Below are positions 1-11,545 of a stretch of 64,000 bases of DNA, piece after piece. The translations under genes were made by a program, and so were the position numbers. The stretch covers positions 1,054,001 through 1,118,000 of the forward strand of contig CATKHW010000058.1 in assembly GCA_949752795.1 (NCBI GenBank), in the 5' to 3' direction. The DNA is from Hyperoodon ampullatus (Eukaryota; Chordata; Mammalia; Artiodactyla; Ziphiidae). Numbering within the stretch: position 1 is the stretch's first letter; each line of letters begins with the position of its first letter. The notes under the pieces are model-generated. The model was not told where the DNA came from. It ran no database searches and was given only the letters and a program-made list of their open reading frames with translations.

Positions 1-99
1 CTTGAAAGCGAGGCAGAATAGCAGGAAACAGATTTCAAGAGGTACGTTGGAATCGCCTTTAAAGCACAGGAAGAGGGGCACAACTTCGACAATGATGCA

Positions 100-1838
100 C
101 TTGGCCAAAAATGGTGTATGCGTTTTCTCCTGAATATATTCAGGAGAAAACGCATACGCCCTTTTTGGCCAAGCAAGCAAGCGGGCAATGCAAATCTGCT
201 CTACAAAGAAGTATCACTTCCCACCGTTCAAAAGGGACATCCACAAAATATGTAAAAACCAGAAAGGCAAGACAGGCCCTGGAGAACAGGGAGCCTTGTT
301 ATGCTGATGGGCGGGATGTAAATTGCCAACTGCCTCTCTGGAAGAGTGCATTGTGTTCCCTAAAACAAGTAAAGAAGAGAGCTAAAGAGCCAAGGGCACT
401 TCCAGTCTAGGGAATATACCTTGGGAAAACTGAAAATCAATGAGGCAGAGCCACCCCAAAATTTAGGGCTGCACTGCTTACAAGGACCTCAACTTGGATA
501 CACCTTAACTATCCCAGGAAATATAAAAATGGTTCAAAAAATTGTGGTAATTACGTACGATGGAATATCCCTCAGCCATGAAATCAATGTCATAAGACCA
601 GTAGCAGCAAAATGGGTGGATTCAGGTACGATGATTCTAAGTGAAATAAGTCACACAGAAAAAGAAACTTATCATAAGATATCACTTATAAAGATCCTAT
701 AAACATGGCTACACTTGAACTGAGTTAGGAAAGAGAACAGTGTCTCATATTTAGAAAACACTCTTATGCCTGCTTAAGGGGGAAGGAGAGGTTGGGTGAT
801 GCATAAAACCAGAGTTTGATATAAGCAGAGGTACCGTACCAAAAACCAACTATGGAATAGACAAGACCTACACCTTCCTCAGTGAAAGGGACTCAAAACA
901 CCATATTTCAGGCAGAGGAATATATCTGACTAGTAAGAATCTTAAAACCTATGTATTGATATGTCTCCGTAAGGGAATCAAGTGTGTCTAGACTGGCATA
1001 AACATGGCAGCGAGAATCAGCTCAAACCCACTATAAAAAGGAATTTCAAAAACAAAACAAAAAAACTGGGAAATTCTTTACAATTCCTTCAGGGTCTCTG
1101 ATGAAACCTGGAATGACCCTATCTACAACGACAGCTGGATGTGGCATAAGGAGGGTCACTTGGGACTGAGACGATTGGTGAGATTGGGTGAGCAAATGCA
1201 GACCCTTTAAAGCACAAATGCTTGGCACCCATTCCATGAGTCCCACCTCTCCAGGTTGAAGGGAATATTACTACAGCTATAACATGTAAGGGAAACCTAG
1301 AGAACGGACACACTGTGAATACGAAAGGTTTCTGAAACTCAACGAATAGCCCCTATCCTGGTGTTCCGGTTTGACTTTCCATCTGCTTTACTATCAACCT
1401 CCCAACTTGGAGAGACAGCCCCTTTAACCTCCTGGTTCGCACAGGTTTCCAATTTGGCAGAGGATGAAAGGGAAGAGGGAGAACCAATGAGAGAGTAGCT
1501 GTTAGGCATTTGGACGGGCACATATCACTGTAATTTACCGGCAGGAAGAAAAATTAACCAAAGTCTCAGCCACCCACCGGGAACAAGTATAGGTCCTGAA
1601 CCAAAATTTTGGACTTGCGGTCAGCTCACCAAAAACGAGTTGAAAAATGGAGCTCAGGGGCACAGCAATTCACAAACTGGCCGAGTAATAAAGGACAACT
1701 ATCGTCCAAAAATCTGTTGAGGGAAGGCAACGAGGTGGACTTGAAAGCGAGTCAGAATAGCAGGAAACAGATTTCAAGAAGTACGTTGGAATCGCCTTTA
1801 AAGCACAGGAAGAGGGGCACAAGTTCGACAATGATGCA
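100..1838 (+). repeat. Satellite monomer a1
   Basis: The monomer opens with the palindrome (100-173), whose left arm carries an ATGGTG change that the right arm lacks. L1-derived sequence runs from about 184 to the A-rich tail at about 1045-1067. The remaining sequence to 1838 is the non-L1 part, with the CENP-B-like 17-mer at 1781-1797. Confidence 0.9.
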
Positions 1839-3575
1839 CTTGCCCAAAAAGGGCGTATGCGTTTTCTCCTGAATATATTCAGGAGAAAACGCATACGCCC
1901 TTTTTGGCCAAGCAAGCAAGCAGGCAATGCAAATCTGCACTACAAAGAAGTATCACTTCCCACCGGTCAAAAGGGACATCCACAAAATGTGTAAAAACCA
2001 GAAAGGCAAGACAGGCCCTGGAGAACAGGGAGCCTTGTTATGCTGATGGGCGGGATGTAAATTGCCAACTGCCTCTCTGGAGGAGTGCATTGTGTTCCCT
2101 AAAACAAGTAAACAACAGAGCTACAGAGCCAAGGGCACTTCCAGTCTAGGGAATATACCTTGGGAAAATTGAAAATCAATAAGACAGAGCCACCCCAAAA
2201 TTTAGGGCTGCACTGCTTAAAGGACCTCGCTTAGATACACCTTAAGTATCCCAGGAAATATAAAAATGGTTCAAAAAATTGTGGTACTTACGTACAATGG
2301 AATATCCCTCAGCCATGAAATCAATGTCATAAGACCAGTAGCAGCAAAATGGGTGGATTCAGGTACGATGATTCTAAGTGAAATAAGTCACAGAGAAAAA
2401 GAAACTTATCATAAGTTATCACTTATGAAGATCCTGTAAACATGGCTACACTTGAACTGAGTTAGGAAAGAGAACAGTGTCTCACATTTAGAAAACACTC
2501 TTATGCCTGCTTAAGGGGGAAGGAGAGGTGGGGTGATGCATAAAACCAGAGTTTGATATAAGCAGAGGTACCGTTCCAAAAACCAACTATGGAATAGACA
2601 AGACCTACACCTTCCTCAGTGAAAGGGACTCAAAACCCCATATTTCCCGCAGAGGAATATATCTGACTAGTAAGAATCTTAAAACCTATGTATTGATATG
2701 TCTCCGTAAGGGAATCAAGTGTGTCTAGACTGGCATAAACATGGCAGCGAGAATCAGCTCAAACCCACTATAAAAAGGAATTTCAAAATCAAAACAAAAA
2801 AACTGGGAAATTCTTTACAATTCCTTCAGGGTCTCTGATGAAACCTGGAATGACCCTATCTACAACGACAGCTGGATGTGGCATAAGGAGGGACACTTGG
2901 GACTGAGACGATTGGTGAGATTGGGTGAGCAAATGCAGACCCTTTAAAGCACAAATTCTTGGCACCCATTCCATGAGTCCCACCTCTCCAGGTTGAAGGG
3001 AATATTACTACAGCTATAACAAGTATGGGAAACCTAGAGAACGGACACACTGTGAATATGAAAGGTTTCTAAAACTCAACGAATAGCCCCTATCCTGCTG
3101 TTCCGGTTTGACTTTCCATCTGCTTTACTATCAACCTCCCAAATTGGAGAGACAGCCCCTTTAACCTCCTGGTTCGCACAGGTTTCCAATTTGGCAGAGG
3201 ATGAAAGGGAAGAGGGAGAACCAATGAGAGAGTAGCTGTTAGGCATTTGGACGGGCACATATCACTGTAATTTCCCGGCAGGAAGAAGAATTAACCAAAG
3301 TCTCAGCCACCCACCGGGAACCATTATAGGTCCTGAACCAAAATTTTGGACTTGCGGTCAGCTCACCAAAAACGAGTTGAAAAATGGAGCTCAGGGGCAC
3401 AGCAATTCACAAACTGGCCGAGTAATAAAGGACAACTATCGTCCAAAAATCTGTTGAGGAAAGGCAAGGAGACAGACTTGAAATTAAGGCAAAATAGCAG
3501 GAAACAGATTTCAAGAGGTACATTGGAATCGCCTTTAAAGCACAGGAAGAGGGGCACAACTTCGACAATGATGCA
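1839..3575 (+). repeat. Satellite monomer a2
   Basis: The palindrome at 1839-1912 has a single arm mismatch (TTGCCC on the left against GGCCAA on the right). The monomer is 1737 bp. The 17-mer before the next palindrome reads TACATTGG, so it has lost a CpG. Confidence 0.9.
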
Positions 3576-5314
3576 CTTGGCCAAAAAGGGCGTATGCGTT
3601 TTCTCCTGAATATATTCAGGAGAAAACGCATACGCCCTTTTTGGCCAAGCAAGCAAGCGGGCAATGCAAATCTGCACTACAAAGAAGTATCACTTCCCAC
3701 CGGTCAAAAGGGACATCCACAAAATGTGTAAAAACAAGAAAGGCAAGACAGGCCCTGGAGAACAGGGAGCCTTGTTATGCTGATGGGCGGGATGTAAATT
3801 GCCAACTGCCTCTCTGGAGGAGTGCATTGTGTTCCCTAAAACAAGTAAACAACAGAGCTACAGAGCCAAGGGCACTTCCAGTCTAGGGAATATACCTTGG
3901 GAAAACTGAAAATCAATAAGACAGAGCCACCCCAAAATTTAGGGCTGCACTGCTTACAAGGACCTCAACTTTGATACAACTTAAGTATCCCAGGAAATAT
4001 AAAAAAGGTTCAAAAATTTGTGGTACTTACTTACGATGGAATATCCCTCAGCAATGAAATCAATGTCATAAGACCAGTAGCAGCAAAATGGGTGGATTCA
4101 GGTACGATGATTCTAAGTGAAATAAGTCACACAGAAAAAGAAACTTATCATAAGATATCACTTATGAAGATCTTATAAACATGGCTACACTTGAACTGAG
4201 TTAGGAAAGAGAACAGTGTCTCACATTTAGAAAACACTCTTATGCCTGCTTAAGGGGGAAGGAGAGGTGGGGTGATGCATAAAACCAGAGTTTGATATAA
4301 GCACAAGTACCGTTCCAAAAACCTACTATGGAATTAACAAGACCTACACCTTCCTCAGTGAAAGGGACTCAAAACCCCATATTTCCCGCAGAGGAATATA
4401 CCTGACTAGTAAGAATCTTAAAACATATGTATTGATATGTCTCCTTAAGGGAATCAAGTGTGTCTAGACTGGCATAAACATGGCAGCGAGAATCAGCTCA
4501 AACCCACTATAAAAAGGAATTTCAAAAACAAAACAAAAAAACTGGGAAATTCTTTACAATTCCTTCAGGGTCCCTGATGAAACCTGGAATGACCCTATCT
4601 ACAACGACAGCTGGATGTGGCATAAGGAAGGACACTTGGGACTGAGAGGTTTGGTGAGATTGGGTGAGCAAATGCAGACCCTTTAAATCACAAATGCCTG
4701 GCACCCATTCCATGGGCCCCAACTCTCCAGGTTGAAGGGAATATTACTACAGCTATAACATGTACGGGAAACCTAGAGAACGGACACACTGTGAATACGA
4801 AAGGTTTCTAAAACTCAACGAATAGTCCCTCTCCTGGTGCTCCGATTTGACTTTTCATCTGCTTTACTATCAACCTCCAAACTTGGAGAGACAGCCCCTT
4901 TAACTTCCTGGTTCACACAGGTTGCCAATTTGGCAGAGGATGAAAGGGAAGAGGGAGAACCAATGAGAGAGTAGCTGTTAGGCATTTGGACGGGCACATA
5001 TCACTGTAATTTCCAGGCAGGAAGAAGAATTAACCAAAGTCTCAGCCACCCACCGGGAACCAGTATAGGTCCTGAACCAAAATTTTGGACTTTCGGTCAG
5101 CTCACCAAAAACGAGTTGAAAAATGGAGCTCAGGGGCACAGCAAGTCACAAACTGGCCGAGTAATAAAGGACAACTATCGTCCAAAAATCTGTTGAGGGA
5201 AGGCAACGAGGTGGACTTGAAAGCGAGTCAGAATAGCAGGAAACAGATTTCAAGAAGTACGTTGGAATCGCCTTTAAAGCACAGGAAGAGGGGCACAACT
5301 TCGACAATGATGCA
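3576..5314 (+). repeat. Satellite monomer a3
   Basis: The palindrome at 3576-3649 is perfect over 74 bp. The monomer is 1739 bp, with the L1-derived part first and the non-L1 part second, as in the other copies. Confidence 0.9.
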
Positions 5315-6107
5315 CTTGCCCAAAAAGGGCGTATGCGTTTTCTCCTGAATATATTCAGGAGAAAACGCATACGCCCTTTTTGGCCAAGCAAGCAAGCGGG
5401 CAATGTAAATCTGCACTACAAAGTAGTATCACTACCCACCGGTCAAAAGGAACATCCAGAAAATGTGTAAAAACCAGAAAGTCAAGACAGGCCCTGGAGA
5501 ACAGGGAGCCTTGTTATGCTGATAGGCGGGATGTAAATTGCCAACTGCCTCTCTGGAGGAGTGCATTGTGTTCCCTAAAACAAGTAAAGAACAGAGCTAC
5601 AGAGCCAAGGGCACTTCCAGTCTAGGGAATATACCTTGGGAAAACTGAAAATCAATAAGACAGAGCCACCCCAAAATTTAGGGTTGCACTGCTTACAAGG
5701 ACCTCAACTTGGGTACACCTTAAATATCCCAGGAAATATATTAATGGTTCAAAAAATTGTGGTACTTACATACGATGGAATATCCCTCAGCCATGAAATC
5801 AATGTCATAAGACCAGTAGCAGCGAAATGGGTGGATTCAGGTATGATGATTCTAAGTGAAATAAGTCACACAGAAAAAGAATCTTATCATAAGATATCAC
5901 TTATGAAGATCCTGTAAACATGGCTACACTTGAACTGAGTTAGGAAAGAGAACAGTGTCTCACATTTAGAAAACACTCTTATGTCTGCTTAAGGGGGAAG
6001 GAGAGGTGGGGTGATGCATAAAACCAGAGTTTGATATAAGCACAGGTACCGTTCCAAAAACCAACTATGGAATAGACAAGACCTACACCTTCCTCAGTGA
6101 AAGGGAC
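5315..6107 (+). repeat. Satellite monomer a4, truncated
   Basis: Only the first 793 bp are present: the palindrome (5315-5388, one left-arm mismatch) and most of the L1-derived part. Where other monomers continue AAGGGACTCAAAACC, this one reads AAGGGACCCGAGG, so the break lies at about 6107. The sequence to its right is the first copy of the 625 bp duplicated segment. Confidence 0.9.
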
Positions 6108-6735
6108 CCGAGGCATCTGTGAGTAACCGTGAGCTGAGCCCCAGGCCAGCTGCTGTTGAACTTTTCCCACCCTTCCCAGGTAAAACACCTGAATATGTAC
6201 AAGGGCTTGAAAGCCTAGAGGAAGGGGTGTGGAGCCACACCAGCGACAGCACGCAGGCCAACTTGTGGCCTGCAGGCCAGCCAGTATGGTCCTGGCCCTG
6301 GGCACTCTTCTGAAGCTTTCCATTGCCCTGCCTGAGATACCCCTCCTGTCCCGGCACCCACTGCTTTTTTCCTTCCTCACCTCTATCCGGAGAGAAATTC
6401 CAGCGGAAGGTATGGGTGACACATCCTCTTCTTTACAGGTGGAAACCTGGCAACTCCTGCAGAAAGTCCAGCAGAGACCCACTCACACCGGGCCACCCAC
6501 AAAGCCGTGGCCCCTCACTCCCTCCCTCCAGAACAGCCCCGAGACTGCTGACGGGGCAGAGAATATGGAGTCAGGCACAGCTTCAGGGGCTATTGCTGCC
6601 TGCAGCGCTGTTTATATTGAACTCAACCCAGGCACACCTGGGGAGGGCCGGCCGGCAGGGTCAGGCTACCCAAGTCAGCTAATCCTCAGCCCTCAGGGAA
6701 TCACATTGTTGAAAATGGACCTCACTAAGGCAGAA
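6108..6735. repeat. Duplicated segment, copy 1 (~625 bp)
   Basis: This segment recurs in the same orientation at 8838-9462. The match starts sharply at CCGAGGCATCTGT (6108 and 8838) and fades near 6735 and 9462. By eye identity is in the high eighties of percent, with small indels. A long open frame (6229-6738) exists here, but the second copy is open in a different frame (8819-9460), so I do not call a gene. It could be an uncharacterised interspersed repeat, an LTR without recognisable ends, or a local segmental duplication. Confidence 0.75.
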
Positions 6736-6738
6736 TAG

Positions 6739-7206
6739 TAGCCAAGGAATAAAAGGACACAATGCCATTTGCAGCACCGTAGGTGTGTCTAGGGGTAATC
6801 ACGTGACTTGTAGTAAGTCAGAAAGTGAAAGACACATATCGTATCATATCTCTTATAGGTGTGACCGAAAAATGGATACCAGGGCAGATATTTCCACGGA
6901 GAAGGGCAATCACAGATTCATTCAACAAACTTATGGTTCACCAATGGAAAGGTGTGAGGATTGGTTTCATTATGATATTGGGGTTAACAGACATATACAA
7001 ACACAGGTGACATATATAATCACCAAAGACCTACAGAATACCAAGAGAAGACTACTCAACATTCTGTCATAAGGTACATGGGAAAAGGATCCCAGGAAGA
7101 ACAGACATATGTGTATGTGTAAAAGAACCACATCTTCCACACCTACAACAAGCCAAACATTGTAATCATATTTGCTGTAATAAAAAATAAAAAATTACAT
7201 TAAAAA
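6739..7206 (+). mobile_element. L1 3'-end fragment (ORF2 tail and 3' UTR), decayed
   Basis: The wording of an L1 3' end is recognisable: an AATGCCATTTGCAGCA block at about 6760, then AGTAAGTCAGAAAGTGAAAG, a CAAACTTATGGTTCACCAA block near 6927, and an A-rich AATAAAAAATAAAAAATT end near 7178-7206. It is sense on the plus strand, 5' truncated and non-coding. It follows the duplicated segment directly. Confidence 0.75.
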
Positions 7207-7571
7207 CTCGAACAAGAAGCAGTGAGACAAACATGAGGGGCTTTCTCCTGGCACATTCCATTCTAAATTCCAATCTAGAACATGACTTCCATTGAGGCTC
7301 TGTTGCTCTAGTAAGCAGATTTGGTGAGGGAGAACTGCTGCCACCTTGTGGCCGTTTCACAAAACAGCAGCTTTAATCCCAGCGCTAATGGTCAGTTGAT
7401 ATTCAAAATCATTGCAGGCCTGTAAAGGACACCTGCCCTGAAAACAAATACCGGGTTCATATATCGACCAAAAAATTCAAAGTATGTCCATATTTCAAAA
7501 CGACAGTTTCAAAAGGCATATTTTACACACATTAGTGTTCTGCTTCTTTTTTTTTTCTTTCTTTTTTTGTT
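7207..7571. other. Unclassified single-copy-like sequence ending in a T-rich run
   Basis: I recognise no gene or repeat family here. It ends in a pyrimidine tract of almost pure T (about 7545-7569) directly before the next L1 fragment. No open frame of note is present. Confidence 0.5.
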
Positions 7572-8560
7572 AAAAAAACGGGAATGGCAAAAAGCATCCC
7601 TCAGAATGGGCGAAAATATTTGCAAACGAATCAATGGACAAAGGTTTAATCTCCAATATATATAAAGAGCTCATGCAGCTTAATATTAAAAAAACAAACA
7701 ACCCAATACAAAAATGGGCAGAAGATCTAAAGAGACGTTTCTTCAAAGAAGACACAGAGATGGCCAAGACGCACATGAAAAGCTGCTCAACATCACTAAT
7801 TATTAGAGAAATGCAAATCAAAACTACAATGAGGTATCACCTCACACCTGTTAGAATCGGCATCATCAGAAAATCTACAAACAACAAATTCTGGGGAGGG
7901 TGTGGACAAAAGGATCCCTCTTCCACTAGTGGTGGAAATGTAAATTGATACAGTCACGATGGAGAACAGTATGGAGTTTCCTTAAAAAACCTAGATATAG
8001 AATTACCATATGATCCAGCAATCCCGCTTCTGGGCATATACCCAGAGAAAACCATAAATCAAAAAGGCACATTCACCACAATGCTCATTTCAGCACTATT
8101 TACAATAGCCAGGTAATGGAAGCAACCTAAATACCCACAGGCAGACGAATGGATAAAGATGTGGTACATATATAAAATGGAATATTACTCAGCCATAAGA
8201 AGGAATGAAACTGGGTCATTTGTAGAGACGTCGATGGATCTAGAGACTGTCATACAGAATGAAGTAAGTCAGAAAGAGAAAAACAAATACGGTATATTAA
8301 TGCATATATGTGGAACCTAGAAAAATGGTACAGATGAACTGGTTTGCAGGGAAGAAATAGAGACACAGAGGTAGAGAACACACGTATGGACACCTAGTGT
8401 GGGAAGCCATGGGGTGGTGGTGGTGGGATGAGTTGGGAGATTGGGATTGACCTGTACACATGTATATGCATAAAATACATAACTAATAATAACCTGCTGT
8501 ATAAAAAAATAAATAAAATTAAATTTCAAAATTTAAAAAAATAAAATTTAAAAATAAAAC
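7572..8560 (+). mobile_element. 5'-truncated L1 element: end of ORF2, 3' UTR, A-rich tail
   Basis: This is the best preserved L1 piece in the window. It has the ORF2 C-terminal stretch (AAAGAGCTCATGCAGCT at about 7664, AATGCAAATCAAAACTACA at about 7810, TGGAATATTACTCAGCC at about 8178) and a 3' end that dissolves into A-rich sequence at about 8500-8560. An ORF2 frame is open in pieces (7634-7948) but broken, so the copy is dead. It is a useful in-window reference for recognising the L1 part of the satellite, although its 3' UTR belongs to a different subtype from the one in the satellite. Confidence 0.9.
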
Positions 8561-8837
8561 AGAAAAAAGTTCTTCCCTTCACACAGATGTATTTATATGA
8601 ATGAATGATTTCCATGCTTATATCTATAAATACATAAAAGAGGAATAAAATCTAACTTGAACAAAAAAAGAAAAAAAATAACCTGAACCCACCAGTTAGA
8701 CAGAGGAAAACACTATCAGGGCACTTGCTCCAGCGGTAAACAATTCTGAAATTGGTCAGAGGTGGGGAATCATCTCCCATAGAGCCAGCAGCCCACTCCT
8801 ACGCAAGGAGCATCCTCATTGCAAAGAGGGGGCCATG
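8561..8837. other. Unclassified spacer
   Basis: A-rich remnants (for example around 8660-8680) are followed by about 150 bp of ordinary sequence. No gene or repeat is recognised. Confidence 0.5.
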
Positions 8838-9462
8838 CCGAGGCATCTGTGAGTAACCGTGAGCTGAGCCCCAGGCCAGCTGCTGTTGAACTTTTGCCAC
8901 CCTTCCCAGGTAAAACACCTGAATATGTACAAGGGCTTGAAAGCCTAGAGAAAGGGCTGTGGAGCCACAACAGCGACAGCACGCAGGCCGACTTGGTGCC
9001 TGCAGGCCAGTCAGGATGGTCCTGTCCCCAGATGCTCTTCTGGAAGCTTTCCATTTCCCTGCCTGAGATACCCCTCCTGCCACGGCCCCCACTGCTTTTT
9101 TACTTCCTCACCTCTGCCTGGGGAGAAATTCCAGTGGCAGGTATGGGTGACACATCCTCTTCTTTAGCAGGTGGCAGCCTGGCAACTCCTTCAGAAAGTC
9201 CAGCAGAGCCCCACTCACACTGGGCCACCCACAAAGCCACGGACCCTCACTCCCTCCCACCAGCACAGCTCCGGAACTGCCTACGGGGCAGAGAATATGC
9301 CGTCAGTCACAGCTACAAGGGCTGTCGCTCACTGGAGTGCTGTTTATATTGCCCTCAACCCAGGGACACCTGTGGCGGGCCGGCAGGCAGTTTCAGGCTG
9401 CCAAAATCAGCCAATCCTCACCCCTCAGGGTTCACAGTTGCAGAAAATGAAACTTGCTAAAC
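8838..9462. repeat. Duplicated segment, copy 2 (~625 bp)
   Basis: This is the direct repeat of 6108-6735. It keeps GAGCTGAGCCCCAGGCCAGC, AAACACCTGAATATGTACAA and the GGTATGGGTGACACATCCTC block near 9141. A plus-strand frame is open from 8819 to 9460 (213 codons), but the frame is not maintained between the copies and shows no domain I recognise. The flanks (unique DNA on the left, 9463 onwards on the right) differ from those of copy 1. Confidence 0.75.
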
Positions 9463-9859
9463 GGGCCAGGCCCTAGGATCAGGTGTGGGCTCTTGAGAGT
9501 CAGGATAGACAAGGGGCTGCAGCTGCGGCTTGTTTTCTTATCATTTTATCTGGTCCATGAGTGGAAAACAACTTCAAGAAGACCCTATCCTAATGAGAGG
9601 AACCCAGGAGTCAGGGAGAGGAGTGATGGTAGGTGGAGACAGAGGCTTGGTGCCCTGGCTGCAGTGGAAGTGTCTGGAAGACCAGGCAGAAAGAGCCTGC
9701 AGAGAGTGATAGCCATGGTCACAGACCTGTCAGAGCTGCTGTTTGTTAGTTCAAGTCCTGCTCTGAGGTGTTCTGTGTCAGCTGTGAGCGACAGGTGAGC
9801 TGTGGTTTCTCTGCAAGGTGGGCTATGTGCACAGTTCCTGTGTGTCCAGCCCTGCTGGG
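9463..9859. other. Unclassified sequence
   Basis: This is moderately GC-rich non-satellite sequence. I see no recognised gene, and short frames on both strands show no known domain. It could be the 5' remains of the endogenous retrovirus whose pol follows, but nothing visible proves this. Confidence 0.4.
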
Positions 9860-10072
9860 GTACCTGCCCAGGGGAGCTCTGTATCCTGGGAAGGGCCTGA
9901 GTAGGAGAGCCCCATGGGCTGCTGGGTAGCTGCAGAGGTGAGCTCCATACCCTGGGAGGGACTTGACCACGAGAGCCCCGTGGGCTGTGGGGTAGGGGTG
10001 CCGCCCAGGTGAGCTCCATATCCTGGGATTGGCCTGACCACGAGAGCCCCATGGGCTGCTGGAGACCTGGTA
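9860..10072. repeat. Short minisatellite, about 3 copies of a 66-71 bp unit
   Basis: GAGCTC recurs at 9874, 9940 and 10011, each followed about 30-35 bp later by GAGAGCCCC(A/G)TGGGCTG. The unit lengths are 66 and 71 bp. It explains the repetitive minus-strand frames that overlap it, which are not genes. Confidence 0.8.
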
Positions 10073-10134
10073 AAGGATATCAGGACAGTCAGTGAAGCCA
10101 CCGAGGATATACATCCAGTAGCTCCTATTTCCTA

Positions 10135-10870
10135 CTCCCTGCTGGTCATTCTACCTTCCACCAGGCCATGGCATTCTGTATTAGACTTCAATGATGCCTT
10201 CTTCTGTATTCCATTCATCTCAGAGTCACAAGAATTTTTGGCTTGTGAGTGGCAGGACACAACATGCAACAAAAGCAATAATGCTGGGCCGTCCTGCCCC
10301 AATGGTTCAAAAATCCCCACACCATCATTGGGGAAATGTCCTCTAAAGACCTAAAAGTTCAACGTCTGTAAAAGGGAACCCTCCTTCAATATGCAGATGA
10401 CATTCTGATCGCCAGGCCTACTAAAGACGCCTCTGAACTACCTAGCCAAGAAAGGATAGAAGGTGTCCAAGAAAAACGCTCAAATATCCCAGGCTAAGGT
10501 GACATGCCTGGGCTTCATTCTCACAGATATTCGGAGAAACGCATCCCAGGATAGGGAAGAAGCCATTTGCAGCCTTACCTCTTCTACAACTAGAAGACAG
10601 CTTAGGGGTTCCTGGGGAGGCCAAGGTTTTCTGCATCTGGATCCCTAACTACAGTCTAATAGCTGGGCCTCTACATGAAACACTGACACGAAAAGATGAT
10701 GATCCTTTTGAATAGAATCCAGAAGCAGCCTTTCAAGAATGGAAAGAGCAGTCAATACAGACCCTTGCCCAGGAACTCCCTAATTTAGCTAAACCCTTTG
10801 ACCTTTACATACCCGGTCAAAGGTTAATCGCCCTTGGAGCCTTAGTGCAAAAACTGGGACCACTTGAAAT
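10135..10870 (+). pseudogene. pol: Endogenous retrovirus pol relic: reverse transcriptase to RNase H start
   Basis: A gammaretrovirus-like (class I ERV) pol is recognisable in pieces on the plus strand. A reverse transcriptase block with an LDxxDAFFCIP-type motif is near 10178-10210. The catalytic YADD motif is at 10390-10401, in a different frame, so at least one frameshift separates them. A connection-like stretch with an LGF motif and a QLRG block lies within 10463-10648, followed by a stop. A block resembling the start of RNase H is near 10790-10862. Several stops and frameshifts make it non-functional. RNase H beyond this point and most of integrase are missing. Confidence 0.82.
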
Positions 10871-10974
10871 GGAGCAACACAAGAATGCCCTTCAGGTATG
10901 ATAAACTATGGTCACCAAGGGCTTTGCCCACCGACTCATCAGGCCAGGATACTGGGGTATCTAAAAAGCTGGAA

Positions 10975-11110
10975 ATCAGCAGCCCGCAAGGCCAGCTCCC
11001 TCCTAAGGGAAAAGGACCCCACGTGGTGATCCTAACCACCCATCATGCCCTGAAGTTGCAGGGGTCGCTCTGTGGACACACTGACCTCGAGTGAGGAGGC
11101 CCTCCAACTC
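10975..11110 (+). pseudogene. ERV integrase C-terminal relic
   Basis: The short open frame ending at 11094 contains a GPxxVxLTTxxALK pattern, typical of the C-terminal domain of gammaretroviral integrase at the end of pol. It lies about 110 bp after the RNase H-like remnant, so most of RNase H and integrase have been deleted. Assignment rests on one motif and the gene order. Confidence 0.55.
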
Positions 11111-11329
11111 CAACCCCCAGAGAGATAAACGGGGGCAACGGGCCCCCAAGATGACTCATGTGACCATCACTTGACCTGGAGTTTCTCTCAGAAAACGACA
11201 AGACTGTGCCCCGAAAGAGCAGACTACTGCTTGCAGGACTTACTGCACCCAGAGGGGAGCTAATAAGCTTGGCGGGGGAAACGTATATCACGCTTTCACC
11301 ATAGAAAACCCTACAGACACCGCGGTGAT

Positions 11330-11545
11330 GGTGGCCAATATGACCGGCTGGACTGCTGGCTACTTCTAAAGGCCGTTGACTCAGTGGACGTCATGGTCCT
11401 GGATCACCACTGACCCTGGACTGTCTGGGAGTTGTGTGGGCAGGGCTCTGACACATGGTGCTGTTTGTACATTAATTCAGGGACCTAATTAAAGAAAGCA
11501 CAGACTACTGGTCAGAGCATCTAGTCTGGCAAAAACTGTCAGCCT
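11330..11545 (+). pseudogene. Possible ERV env transmembrane-subunit relic
   Basis: In the expected place after pol, one plus-strand frame near 11427-11480 shows a cysteine followed by a CC pair and an aromatic/Asn-rich stretch. This resembles the CX6CC region of gammaretroviral transmembrane subunits, although here the gap is seven residues. Stops surround it. The evidence is weak on its own and is supported mainly by position. Confidence 0.4.

Larger units (their letters stand above)
1..6107 (+). repeat. Left satellite array, L1-based ~1.74 kb monomers (a0-a4)
   Basis: This is a head-to-tail array with palindrome centres at 136/137, 1875/1876, 3612/3613 and 5351/5352, giving periods of 1739, 1737 and 1739 bp. 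Bases 1-99 are the end of a further monomer (a0). All copies have the same orientation. The copies are well preserved and resemble the monomers at 41-52 kb, sharing variants such as AAGGAGGGACACTTGGGACT and AGCACAAATGC. The array stops inside the L1-derived part of a4. From memory it matches the common cetacean satellite in monomer length and L1 content; I could not run a database comparison. Confidence 0.93.

Noticed and set aside
100..173. Palindrome as a transcription terminator or transposon terminal repeat pair
   Set aside because: The context is eukaryotic satellite. The arms meet without any internal sequence, and no target-site duplication or transposase is present.
8819..9460. 213-codon frame as a real gene, with a paralogue at 6229-6738
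   Set aside because: The two copies are open in different frames relative to the aligned DNA, so selection on a protein is unlikely. No domain is recognised.
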